Part shown: in pieces, positions 11,444 to 24,103 of the stretch
Layout of the letters: each line of letters opens with the position of its first letter
Position numbering within the stretch: position 1 is the stretch's first letter
Assembly: GCA_963978895.1 (NCBI GenBank)
Contig: OZ022247.1
Coordinates: 14,268,312-14,332,311, forward strand
Length of the DNA stretch: 64,000 bases
Direction of reading: 5' to 3'
From: Erpobdella octoculata
Lineage: Eukaryota > Annelida > Clitellata > Hirudinida > Erpobdellidae
Program-made: the position numbers and the translations under genes
The notes under the pieces: generated by a model
What the model was told of the DNA's origin: nothing
Databases searched by the model: none
What the model saw: the letters and a program-made list of their open reading frames with translations, nothing else

Positions 11444-13742
11444 ATGTTGTTTCAAGATATAATCCTATTGAGTGAACAAAAACTTGTTGTTTACTCTGAT
11501 CGTCTAAAGCCTCTGTTGTGATCTGAAAGCCTTGTGCACGTCATACAAAAAATACTTTCCTGTCACCAGAACTTTTACACGCAGCAAAAACTCTCCGAAA
11601 CAACTCCGATGTGGTCGTGCGAAAAGCAGATAAATCTAATGTTTATGTTCTAATCAACCACACCGAATATATTGAAAAACTGAATGTCATCACATTTGAT
11701 GAAACAAAAATTAGAAAGATAAAAACAGATCCGACTGATACCATCAAGATCAAAGCAAACAAACTAATAGTACAAGCAAATAAAACTCTTAAAGGACAAA
11801 ACAAGCTTATTCAGATAATGGGCGAATTCGATCCAGGTTATTTATATGGTAACGTTAAAATCCATAAGAAAGATAATCCGTTACGACCAATCATCTCTCA
11901 GATACCAACTCCGGTTTATCAATTAGCAAAATCACTGAATAAAATGATTTCTCCTTTCTGTCCTCGTCACCATAGCGTTCGATCTTCATTCGAGTTCATT
12001 AGTTTGGTTCGAAGTACTTCAGACGGGTCTGGTATAATCGCATCACTAGACGTTGAAAATCTTTTTACAAATATACCAGTCAAAGAAACAGTAGAAATAA
12101 TTATAGATTATGTTTTCAACCATCTTACAATTTCACCTCCAGATGTCGATGCAGAGTTGCCTCTGAATTACTGAAATTATGCACATGAGAGGTTCCATTT
12201 AGACATCTTAACGAACAGTTGTATCTGCAATGGTTTTTGCCCTGAGAGATACAAAGTTAGTGTTATTCTGAACATGCTACACAGAGCCCGTCAATCTATT
12301 GATTGTCTAGAGGAACTTCAAATAGAAATTCAAAAAATTAAAGAAATACTCATTAATAATAACTTCACAAACAGAATGGTTGATGATGTCACAAAAGATT
12401 TCTTGATGCTAGTTTGAAAATGGACAAATTCAGTGATAATCCAAAGAAGGCCATAAACGTTTATTATAAAGCCCAAATGCACAGAAATTATATAGTTGAC
12501 GAAAACATCATAAAAAATTTAGTCAAAACTCAAGTGAAAGTTATTGATCCGTTAAACTATGAAATTAAACTTAATGTATACTATAAACCAAAAACAACCC
12601 ACTCCATGGTTATGCGTAACAATATTTCTAACTGTAAAAAGCATTTGCAGCGGAAAAATGTTATCTACAGGTTCACATGTCCCTGTGATCATGCAACATA
12701 TATTGGCTCTACCCGAACGTCTTTATCACGAAGGTTGACTATGCATTTGCAAGGTGGAGGTATCATGAAGCATTTCTGTGAAAAACACCATAAGCAGTTA
12801 TCTAGACAAATCCTTGTGGATAACACTGAAATAATAGAAACTTTTAACAATCCGAGACGATTAAGGGTGGCAGAGGCTTTGTTGATCCAGGAACAAAAAC
12901 CGGCAATTAACATTCAAGATAACAATTTCACTCACATTTTGAAGTTGTTTGATGGCCCAATTGTTCCAAAATTTGGAATTGCATTAAACGTCAATAAAGG
13001 AATGAATATGAATAAATTGATGGAAGGAGATAAACATAAAACAAAGATGACGAACAGGGATCCAAAAAAGAAACTTCTTGAAACAAAGGTAAATAACTGT
13101 CAGCATTCATCTGAAGTTTCAGTTGGAGAGGCTAGTAATAATTGTGACTCTAAAATCCTTGAACCCAAACCACTCCTCTACGATAATCTCAACAAGAATA
13201 AAACGAGCGTGAAATTTGAAAATGATTTGTCCGAAAGAAGAGAACAAAGTTATTGCTGCGAGAAAGAAATTGATATGGTGACTGATGAAGATATACTCAA
13301 CGTCAAAGACATAGAGGATGCCGTCATGGAAAATCTCACTAACCAGAAGGAAACAACACCTGTCGAGAATTATGAAAGGTTTGTGGATACTGAGGGAGAT
13401 CTAAATAGAGAAACGCCTGTTTGTTTTAAAAGCTGTGGCTCTAAAAATACGGAGTCAGAATCACTCTCTCTTGATAGTTTCCACACAGATGAAATGATTG
13501 AAGGAAAAGAAAATGACTTGGAAAAAAAACATAAAAGTAGTAATAATGTCGACGATGAAGATGTTTTCTGCAACTGTGAAGGTAGTGAAGTCGAGGTTGA
13601 TGGCGATGCGGCTAAAAATATTGAAACTACACTAATCGGAGAAATTGAGAATGTTTTGATTAATAGTGCAGGTGATGCTGAGACACCTGCGGTGTTTGAA
13701 CATTTACTTTGCAATCCAAATATTAATATAAAAAGAAGAAAG
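11444..13742 (+). pseudogene. Penelope-like element RT and GIY-YIG endonuclease (defective)
   Basis: The segment 11,611-12,174 encodes the RT N-terminus (RKADKSNVYVLINHTEY), fingers (LYGNVKIHKKDNPLRPI) and motif A (SLDVENLFTNIPVKET). Directly after it the sequence jumps to the thumb-side text (FCPERYKVSVILNMLHRA, then IQKIKEILINNNF), so motifs B to E including the YxDD catalytic pair are missing. The frame from 12,414 holds the GIY-YIG nuclease module (YRFTCPCDHATYIGSTRTS, then RLTMHL, EKHHKQL and AEALLIQEQKPAIN). A ~265-residue acidic C-terminal extension follows, ending KRRK. The copy cannot encode an active RT. Confidence 0.88.
12940..13742 (+). other. Acidic C-terminal extension of the PLE protein
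   Basis: Beyond the GIY-YIG domain the same open frame continues for about 265 residues, rich in Asp, Glu, Asn, Lys and Ser, with scattered Cys (FCNCEG), ending NPNINIKRRK. I recognise no domain. A second PLE relic at 33,230-33,420 (minus) also ends in an acidic Ser/Asp stretch followed by QRKRKN and a stop, so an acidic tail with a basic end may be a shared feature of these PLEs. Confidence 0.6.
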
Positions 13743-13917
13743 TAGAAAACAAAAACTACGGAAAAAGTGAGCGTGAAATCAGCTGTGTGGCTGGCTGGTT
13801 GTGTATTTAATTTGTATTTTAGTGAGACTTTGGCTGAACGCGTCGACACTTGTTTACTCACTGAAAGCGTGTTTATTAATACTCGGCTACTTTTATTGAA
13901 AACACATGTATTGAAAA
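13743..13917 (+). other. PLE 3' untranslated region
   Basis: Non-coding spacer between the stop of the PLE frame and the second pseudo-LTR. No ribozyme or terminal signal was seen. Confidence 0.6.
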
Positions 13918-15730
<1,813 letters not shown>

Positions 15731-16545
15731 TTTTAAATCAACATCTGATGCAGGAAAAGAATCAGCTTGCTAAACATGCTCTCATTGATCCGGCAATTGT
15801 TGATGAATTAGAGAAATTGAAAAAAAAACTTCAAGCTGTCCAATCAATCAAAGATCAAGCTCTTCTCAATAAACAAATCGCCAGGAAAGATCTCGGACTG
15901 CAGGCTGTCGATGCTCAACAGGCTCTGTTCTGAAAGAGAAGTCGATATCAATTCAGAATCAAAATACACTTCTACACAAGGAACTTGGACAGGTATCCCA
16001 GAAGATGCTGGAAGTACAAAAGACACAAGAGATAGAATACGAAAGTATTCAGACACAAGCCTTATTGATTGTCGATAAAGAAACGTCCACACAGAAGTCA
16101 TCTGAACAGCTGTTTGAGGTCATAAGATTTGTGAGAAGAGAAAAGGAGATAGCAGAAGTAAAGTTTGAAAGTCTTGAAGCAGAAACTGTCAGACTTAGAA
16201 AACAATCGGAGCATCTGAAAGTACAACTTGCTGAGACTGAAGATTCTCTTGTTAGGGAAAGAGAACAAATTCAAGTGAAGCTACAGACGACAGCTCAACA
16301 GGCAGAAATGCTTTATAAGATTGAAAGCATCAACGTCTTGCAGGACAGTAATCAACTCCTCAGAGCGGAAAGAGACAGAATCTCTACTCAAATGAGAGAA
16401 ATACAAATCAAGATGGTTGAGCTGGATAGTAAGGTTGTCCCACTTGAGAGTAAATGTGCTGATTTGGAAAGTGAACGTAAAGCTCTACAAAAAGAAATCG
16501 AACTGGCAAAAGATGCAGGCACCAGCGAGATGAACGATCAGAAAA
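15731..16545 (+). pseudogene. Captured TPR/Megator-like coiled-coil fragment
   Basis: The translation in two frames (break near 15,930) is continuous heptad coiled coil. The block QLFEVIRFVRREKEIAEVKF, then ESLEAETVRLRKQSEHLKVQ and INVLQDSNQLLRAERDRI, matches the central coiled coil of nucleoprotein TPR (Drosophila Megator), a filament of the nuclear pore basket. About 270 codons are present without an intron, fused in register after the BEL pre-RT text, and BEL 3' sequence follows further on. I infer transduction of a host mRNA segment. The TPR assignment rests on the RRREKEIAE-type signature and should be verified. Confidence 0.75.
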
Positions 16546-17340
16546 ATGAGGTCGTCAACGTTATCGACAGCAGTTGTTCTCAGGTCAACGATGGAATTAG
16601 TATAAATCAACCAAATTACCGACAAGCCAGCTTTCTTTCTGAAGGTTCCAAACTTCGAGTAGGTACAGTCATTGTAGAACTCGCAGGTGGATGTTTCAAA
16701 GAAGTGTCGTTGTCATTGCGCGTCGGAAGAAGATCTGTTTCGGAAGCTCTTGGAACTTGCAAGTGCCGAAAGCAGACCTGCAGCGACGAATTCCATCAAG
16801 CAAGCAGGGAAGATGACTTTGAGTTGAAAGTCAATAATAAACTAGGTTTGAGCGCTTCGAATTTAGTTGAAATTAAAATATCACTGATCGAGAACCAGAT
16901 AAGTCTCAACGAATCTGATAAACTTGAGCGCGAAGTACTTGATGAATCTTATGACCAAACTGATGTAGTGAATAAAATAAGCGATATTATTGTAGAAGCT
17001 GGTGAAAATAATGGAAACTTGAGCTGCTTAAATAATTCGAGAAGAATTCAAGGAATGTTATCTGCGAGAGACTCGGTACAAAAAAGATCAAGCTTTCAAA
17101 ACGATAGAGCTGTTCTCGATTAGTTTGCTTTAATATTGAGAATTGAAAACCATGCTTTAGAACATGAAGCTGCAGCAAAACCGAAGAACATCTTGAGAGA
17201 ATCGAGGAGTGTCAATTCTACCCAAGCCGTAGAACGGAAAATCGAGTTGAGAATTAAAGAAATCGGAGGCAAAAATGAAAATCGTGAATCTGTACATCTT
17301 AAAAAACAAGATATCGAATCAACCCAGCAGTTTTACAAAA
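16546..17340 (+). other. Unidentified coding-like segment in the BEL/Pao element
   Basis: The frame that carries the TPR-like part stays open to 17,121, then resumes in another frame at 17,136. The sequence is hydrophilic with no transmembrane segment and includes a Cys-containing patch (GTCKCRKQTC near 16,760). I do not recognise a family. It could be a second captured host fragment, divergent TPR C-terminal sequence, or captured UTR. Confidence 0.5.
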
Positions 17341-17462
17341 TCAAAGTTGACGTGATGCCTGGCAAAGATGGTCATGTACGAGTAGGGAAAAATCAAGTGG
17401 GTCAAACTGTCCTGACACGAGCGATTAGCCATCTCTCTCCGCTGGAATTCGCCGACGATTAA
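17341..17462 (+). pseudogene. BEL/Pao pol C-terminus
   Basis: VMPGKDGHVRV...VLTRAISHLSPLE is the characteristic end of BEL/Pao pol, downstream of the integrase core. It proves that the captured cargo replaced the internal RT, RNase H and integrase catalytic region rather than lying beyond the element. Confidence 0.8.
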
Positions 17463-18248
17463 ATGTTTTCGAAAGTTTTGCCTGAGCGTAATAACATGAT
17501 CTTTTTGAATAGAGTGTCCGAATAATATTAGACTTTGAAATACTATGAACATTAGGCTTTTTTAAGACGTCCGAAAGATTGAAATTACTTTTGATGATTT
17601 CATAGAGTGATCGTGAATTTAATTGAATGATTAGAGTTAGACGTTTATGAATTCTGATGATGATCGAGATGTTGCAATCACTTGCAATTCAATAATATGA
17701 TAGCAATATTCTATGAGATTATTACGTTGGTTTTGTTGACTCGATATTTATTATATTATATGATCGTTATCATTTAGACATTAAATGTTATTGACATTTG
17801 AATTCTCAAACTTCAAATTTTGTTGCTCTGTCTGTCCTTGAAACGGAAACATTGAACCTATGACTGACATGGCATTTGTAGTATGGATTATTGAACAAGT
17901 GTGATCACACCTCATCCGCGCAGCTGAATTTAATTTGACATGATGAACAGATTTGAATTTCTCATTCAAATTAAACTGTTTTTCATGATGTTTGACTTTA
18001 AACGCGAATAGATAGCTTCTGCGTTTTCTGGTTGTTCCAGCTTATTTGAACTGGCTTAAATTGTAACGGCTTCCTTATTGAATTGTTTGCTTTACATGAA
18101 TTGAATTAAACGTGCGACCGAATTACTGATGTACTGTCATTCCGTCTTAAACCTGTAACATAACAATGTGAAGTTTAATTATCGATCAATAGAGATTAAT
18201 TTTAGTTTCCGTCCTTTGAGTGATGTTGATACATCACGAAAGGGAGAA
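17463..18248 (+). other. BEL/Pao 3' untranslated region and polypurine tract
   Basis: Non-coding AT-rich sequence between the pol stop and the LTR, ending with the purine run GAAAGGGAGAA at 18,238-18,248, which would prime plus-strand synthesis. Confidence 0.65.
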
Positions 18249-18564
<316 letters not shown>

Positions 18565-18752
18565 GTTTGTATATATGTATATATATATGTATATATATGT
18601 CCTTTATGCATTGCTACACCATTCATCCGATCGCAATGTAATTTTCACACAACCTTGAGAGTCAAGGGGAATCAAATATAGAAAAAAAATAGAAATCCGT
18701 CACAAAATGAGCGGAGCGGAGAGGGTGAGCGAGCGGGAACTATATATATATA

Positions 18753-18987
18753 GTGAGGCGCTGGTGGCAGAGCGGTAGAGCGCTCGCCTGTTGATCGTTA
18801 GGTCGGCAGTTCAAGCCTCACCTGCGTCACCAGCGTAACTCCCTTAGGCAAGGAGTTCACTCGCATTGCAATCTCATGTCTATGAAAATAGCGTGTTCTT
18901 CGAAGTTTCCGATCCAAAGGAACCTTCGTAAGCGCCTCTGACTTATCTGGCGCTATATAAATTCATCATTATCATTATTATTATTAT
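18753..18987 (+). mobile_element. tRNA-derived SINE
   Basis: The head GGCGCTGGTGGCAGAGCGG contains an A-box-like stretch, and GGTCGGCAGTTCAAGCC resembles a B box. The body ends GGCGCTATATAAATTCATC followed by ATT repeats, a tail style common in invertebrate tRNA-SINEs. The head is shared with 59,373-59,446. It lies inside Helitron E. Confidence 0.8.
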
Positions 18988-19873
18988 ATGTATGTGCGTA
19001 TGTATGTATGTATGTATGTGTATGTATGTATATATGTGTGTATGTATGTATATATGTGTGTATGTATGTATGTATGTATGTATGTATGTATGTATGTATG
19101 TATGTATGTATGTATGTATGTATGTATGTATGTATGTATGTATGTATGTATGTATGTATGTATGTATGTATGTATGTATGTATGTATGTATGTATGTATG
19201 TATGTATGTATGTATGTATGTATGTATGTATGTATGTATGTATGTATGTATGTATGTATGTATGTATGTATGTATGTATGTATGTATGTATGTATGTATG
19301 TATGTATGTATGTATGTATGTATGTATGTATGTATGTATGTATGTATGTATGTATGTATGTATGTATGTATGTATGTATGTATGTATGTATGTATGTATG
19401 TATGTATGTATGTATGTATGTATGTATGTATGTATGTATGTATGTATGTATGTATGTATGTATGTATGTATGTATGTATGTATGTATGTATGTATGTATG
19501 TATGTATGTATGTATGTATGTATGTATGTATGTATGTATGTATGTATGTATGTATGTATGTATGTATGTATGTATGTATGTATGTATGTATGTATGTATG
19601 TATGTATGTATGTATGTATGTATGTATGTATGTATGTATGTATGTATGTATGTATGTATGTATGTATGTATGTATGTATGTATGTATGTATGTATGTATG
19701 TATGTATGTATGTATGTATGTATGTATGTATGTATGTATGTATGTATGTATGTATGTATGTATGTATGTATGTATGTATGTATGTATGTATGTATGTATG
19801 TATGTATGTATGTATGTATGTATGTATGTATGTATGTATGTATGTATGTATGTATGTATGTATGTATGTATGT
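18988..19873. repeat. (TATG)n giant microsatellite
   Basis: From 19,057 to 19,873 the array is uninterrupted TATG, roughly 200 units. Before that it is broken by TATA and TGTG variants. The Met-Tyr-Val-Cys and His-Thr-Tyr-Ile frames are artefacts. Confidence 0.98.
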
Positions 19874-20028
19874 AGAATCGGATCTAAGGGTGAGGGGAAC
19901 TGAGAGCGAAAAAATGAGCGGGAAAGCGACAGGGAACGGATAACGACCTGGAGCGGGAGCGCAAACGGGAAGGAAACGGGAGCGAAAAAGAAACGCATTA
20001 GGTAAACCTCTAAAAACCCCGGGCAATA

Positions 20029-20611
20029 TGTATGTATGTATGTATGTCCTTTATGCATTGCTACACCATTCATCCGATCGTAATTAAATTTTCACACAAC
20101 TTTGAGAGTCAAGAGGAATCAAATATAGAGAAAAAAATTTGAAATCCGTCTCAAAATGAGCGGAGTGGAGCGGGTGAGCGCGCGGGGCTATATATATATA
20201 TATACATACATAAATGAGCGGAAACGGGAAGCCAACTAAGAGCGAAAGATCGAGCGGGAAAGGGAACGCGACCGAGAAAGCGACCGGGAACGGGAAAGCA
20301 ACAGGGAGCGGAAAAGTGACCGAGAGAGGAAAAGTGACCGGGAGCGGGAAAGCAGCCCGGAACGGGAAATCGACCGGGAGCGGAAAAAAACCGGAAACGG
20401 AAAGCGTCTGGGAGCGGAAAACGGCCTGGAGCAAAAAACCGACCGGGAACGGGAAAGCGACCGGGGGAAAAACCGACCGAGAACGGGAGAGCAAGCAGGA
20501 ACGGGAAAGCGACCGGGAGCGGGAAAACAAGCGGGGAAGGAAACGGGAGCGAGAGAGACAAGCATTAGAAAAACCTTTAAAAACCCCGGGCAACGCCGGG
20601 TACCTACGCTA
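20029..20611 (+). mobile_element. Helitron copy F
   Basis: A short TATG run is followed by the family 5' block (ATTCATCCGATCG at about 20,070), a GC-rich minisatellite arm with diverged GGGAAAGCGACCGGGAGC units (20,215-20,550), the hairpin CCCGGGCAACGCCGGG and CTAG at 20,608-20,611. The 5' TC end is replaced by TATG repeats. Confidence 0.8.
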
Positions 20612-20798
20612 GTATATATATATATCTATTTATAATCTACAAAAATTTAGAATGTCAGAAACCAACTTGTTAAAACTGTTTTCAAGCTCCCTTGCAAACC
20701 TTCAAATTCGAGGACTTGCAAACAACTGACCGCTATTTATGGTATATAACAACCGAATTATATAACAAAATCAAAGTTATAATTTAATATATTACAAA
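20612..20798. other. Short non-coding spacer
   Basis: AT-rich sequence between Helitron F and Helitron I; no feature seen. Confidence 0.5.
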
Positions 20799-22270
20799 CT
20801 AGCAGTGCCCGTAGCGGCTTCGCTCGCATGAAATTAGAGAATTTGAACCGTGCATCCATAGGTGTCGGCTCGGTCCGTTGACAACTTGGCCCAGCCCGTT
20901 TCAAAACAAAAATTCCTGGCCCGGCACGGCCCGTCTAATTTGGGTCCGCCCGTTTTTACAGGCCTAGAAATTCTATATACTTGATGAAAAACTTCGGCCC
21001 GTCCCACCGTGACTTCAGGTTTAGCCCGGCCCGTCTGAACATCCTAAAATCACTAAAATGTCTATATACTTGGTTAAAAATCTCGGCCCGTCCTACCTTG
21101 ATTTAATGTTTAGGCAGGGCCTTATGAAGACCCTAAAATAACGGCTTGGCCCGTCCGTCCGGTGATAAACTGAACTCATCTACTTTTAACCGGCACAAAA
21201 CCTCAAAATACTAATTTTCACATCTGTAGCACTTACAGTTTTTGAGTAGCAGTTATTTTAAAATCAAATAACCATTTTTCCACGTCACATTTGAGGTCCT
21301 GGAAACCAAATTTTCAAAAAATGGTGAAACACGTATATCATTATTTTTAGAGTAGAAACTAAATATTAATTTTACTTTTGTAGCATTTACAGTTTTTGAG
21401 TAGCAGTTATTTTAAAAACCAAATAATCCTATTTTCCACCCCATATTTGAAGTCCTGGAAACCAAATTTTCAAAAAATGGTAAAACACGTATATCATTAT
21501 TTCTGGAGTAGAAACCAAATACTCATTTTTACTCCTGCAGCATCTACAGTTTTCGAGTAGCAGTTACATTAAAAACCAAATAACATTATTTTCCATCCCA
21601 CATTTGAGGTCCTGGAAACCAAATTTTAAAAAAATGGTAAAACACGTATATCTTTATTTTTAGAAAAGAAACTAAATAATAATTTTTACATCTGTGGTAT
21701 TTACTGTTTTTGAGTAGCAGTTACTATAAAAGACAATTAGCCCTATTTTCCACCCCACATTTGAAGTCCTGGAAACCAAATTTTCAAAAAATGCTAAAAC
21801 ACGTATTTCATTATTTTTGGAGTAGAAACTAAATACTAATTTTTACTCCTGTAGCATTAACAGTTTTTGAGTAGAAGCTACTTTAAAAACCAAATAACCC
21901 AATTTTCCAACCCACATTTGAGGTCCGGGAAACCGAATTTTCAAAAAATGGTGAAACACGTATCTTTTTATTTTTTAAAAAGAATCTATGTACCAAATTT
22001 CAAAATCTCCTCATTTTTGGTTTTCGAGATATACATTGTTTTAGAAAAAAGTTTGTTTTCCAGTTTTTTTCCCTCAGGAGCACAATTTTCAAAAATCCTT
22101 TCTTAGCGAATGTTTACGCTATAAAAGTAATATAAGTTCCAAATTTCACGTTCCTAGGATGAGGCGTTTGAGCTCGGCGTTGATTATCAGTCAGTCAGTC
22201 AGTCAGTCAGTCAGTCAGTCAGTCAGTCAGTCAGTCAGTCAGTCAGGACATGTTCTTTTATATATATAGA
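20799..22270 (-). mobile_element. Helitron I (second family), complete non-autonomous copy
   Basis: On the minus strand it starts TCTATATATATAAAAG at 22,270, runs through a (CTGA)n stretch (22,188-22,245) and GGAACGTGAAATTTGG, and ends GGGCACTGCTAG at 20,799 with T as the next base. A ~157-bp tandem array (21,200-21,970) lies inside. The C-rich 20,850-21,180 part contains repeats of GGCCCG(T/A)C. It is non-coding. Partial copies occur near 52.0-52.3 kb and 55.1-55.5 kb. Confidence 0.88.
21200..21970. repeat. ~157-bp tandem array inside Helitron I
   Basis: Five units, each with TTTTTGAGTAG, a CCACATTTGA-type motif, GGAAACCAAATTTTCAAAAA and AAACACGTAT, spaced about 157 bp apart (GGAAACCAAATTTT at about 21,301, 21,459, 21,616, 21,772 and 21,929). 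Confidence 0.88.
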
Positions 22271-23090
22271 TACTAGCGGGGTTACCCGGCGTTGCCCGGG
22301 GTTTTTAGAGGGTTTTCTAATGTTTGTCTCTCTCGCTCCCGTTTCCCTCTCCACTTTCCCGTTTTCGTCGCGTTCCCGGTCGCTTTTCCGCTCTCGGTCG
22401 TTTTCCAGCTCCCGGTAGCTTTCCCGCTCAGAAGTTTTGTTATCGATTTTCTCTCTTGCTCGCGTTTCCTTCCAAGCTTGCTCTCCCGCTTCCAGTCGCT
22501 TTTCGCGTTCCCGGTCGCTTTCCCGTTCCGGTCGCTTTCCCGTTCCCGGTCGCTTTCCCGTTCCCGCTCACGCTTGCTCTCCCGTTCCCGGTCACGGTTG
22601 CTCTCCCGTTCCCGTTCCCGTTCACGCTCATTTTCTCTTTTCCATTCTTTCATAACTTCTTTTAGCCTATAAAACGTAAAATATATTTGCTAAGACTATA
22701 TATATATATGAATGTTTTTGGGTTAGTTTGTCTATTATAGAAACGGGAAAGCGACCCGGAACGGACAGCGAGCGGGAACGGAAAAGCAACCGTGAGCGAG
22801 AATGGGAGAGCAAACATGAGCGGGAACGGGACAGCGACCGGGAACGGGAAAACGACCGGGAGCGGGAAAGCGACCGGGAGCGGAAAAGCGACCGGGAGCG
22901 GGAAAGCGACCGGGAGCGGGAAAGCGACCGGGAGCGGGAAAGCGACCGGGAGCGGGAAAGCGACCGGCAGCGGGAAAGCAACCGGCAGCGGGAAAGCGAC
23001 CGGCAGTGGGAAAACGACCGAAAACGGGAAAGTGAGCAGGAGTGGGAAAGAAAACGGGAGAGAAAGAGACAAACATTAGATATATATTAA

Positions 23091-23279
23091 TGTAAAATCG
23101 CTGTTTCTACAATAGGTTTTCCCATTGATAGACGTTAAAGGACTTCGAATAACTATTATGGACATTATTATTAAACCAGAAGGTATAACTAGCCGTAACA
23201 AAGCTTCATTTATTATTTTCCAATAAAACATCAAGACCATTCTATTGAGCCCGGTATACGATTTGGTGATATCGTAACA
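23091..23279 (+). repeat. 5' LTR of the SAP-protein element
   Basis: 189 bp, TGTAAAATCG...ATCGTAACA, identical by eye to 24,874-25,062. One base after it, TGGTGATCAGAAGT starts with TGG and is a plausible primer binding site. Confidence 0.95.
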
Positions 23280-23305
23280 TTGGTGATCAGAAGTAGGATA
23301 CAAGA

Positions 23306-24103
23306 ATGGTTTTGAAATCATTGGATGAGCTTTGGGCGAGTGAAATGAAAGACGAGCTGGAGAAACGTGGCCTGAGCGATACAGGTAAAAAGGACGAACT
23401 TATGGAACGCCTCTTAGCCGCGTTAGTGAATGAGGGCTATGGGCCTGACGACGACGAATATCTATTCGATATTGACGAGGAAGCTGTGGTCAAGCGAAGG
23501 AAATTAAAAAACAAATTGCTGGAGGAAGAAAGACAACGAGCGAAAGAAAACATGGCAGCACAGAAGAAGACAGGAGAAGGAATGATTCTTGGCCACGGAA
23601 ACAAAGTAGCAGCAGCCGGTACAACTGTTGAGAGTTTGGTCGCAGGGTTGACTGAGGCAGTGGTGGACACGGTTCTGGACCAGCGGGCTGCTGGTGATGT
23701 GGGTTGCTGCGGCGAAACCCAATTTGAACTGGAGTCCACCAGCTGTGTCTCAGAGCATGTGACGGATGACGGCCGTACAGACTGCACAAGTCAGGTGGGT
23801 CATGATGATGAGCCTGTCAAAGACGGTCATGATAAGGAACCTTACAAAGTTGCTCAAGATGAACCATGCAAAGATGGTGACAGTGATACAGTCGGTTTGG
23901 ACGTCAAAAACCAAACTAAAGAAGATGAGAATGTTGAAAACAAAATGCAAAACGATGAGGATGAAAGTGACGATGATTATTATAATAATGGCAATAACAA
24001 CTATGGCTTTCACCCATACAGCGACGGTTCTGAAACGGAAGCCTCCATAACAGACGACGGCACCGAATATTCAGGGTCAGATTTTAGTGAAGAATCTGAC
24101 TAG
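23306..24103 (+). CDS. SAP-domain acidic protein, first open frame of an LTR element
   Basis: 265 codons from the Met at 23,306, the first ATG after the 5' LTR. Residues about 5-40 form a SAP motif (LDELWASEMKDELEKRGLSD, then GKKDELMERLLAAL), a helix-turn-helix-like DNA/chromatin-binding fold. Residues about 60-95 are a basic Glu/Lys/Arg helix (KRRKLKNKLLEEERQRAKE). The rest is acidic with repeats around DEPVKDG and DEPCKDG and a Asp/Asn-rich stretch. It ends at TAG (24,101-24,103), after which the same frame stays open. Such a protein could act as a Gag-like nucleic-acid-binding product or be captured host cargo. SAP domains occur in some retrotransposon Gags and in many nuclear proteins, so I cannot decide. 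Confidence 0.8.
   Translation: MVLKSLDELWASEMKDELEKRGLSDTGKKDELMERLLAALVNEGYGPDDDEYLFDIDEEAVVKRRKLKNKLLEEERQRAKENMAAQKKTGEGMILGHGNKVAAAGTTVESLVAGLTEAVVDTVLDQRAAGDVGCCGETQFELESTSCVSEHVTDDGRTDCTSQVGHDDEPVKDGHDKEPYKVAQDEPCKDGDSDTVGLDVKNQTKEDENVENKMQNDEDESDDDYYNNGNNNYGFHPYSDGSETEASITDDGTEYSGSDFSEESD

Noticed and set aside
15731..17121. Functional host TPR/Megator gene
   Set aside because: Fragmentary, intronless, and bounded on both sides by BEL/Pao pol sequence.
17650..17680. CTGATGATGATCGAGATG as a ribozyme core
   Set aside because: No GAAA at a suitable distance and no pairing helices.
18943..20073. His-Thr-Tyr-Ile and Met-Tyr-Val-Cys repeat proteins (also at 28.0 and 30.6-31.2 kb)
   Set aside because: Translations of TATG/TACA arrays, open in several frames by construction.
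21200..21970. CRISPR-like array
   Set aside because: The units are long (~157 bp) diverged tandem copies inside a Helitron, in a eukaryotic genome; there are no unique spacers between constant short repeats.
22188..22245. CAGT repeat as an independent regulatory array
   Set aside because: It is the normal 5'-region microsatellite of Helitron I; a shorter version occurs in copy K.
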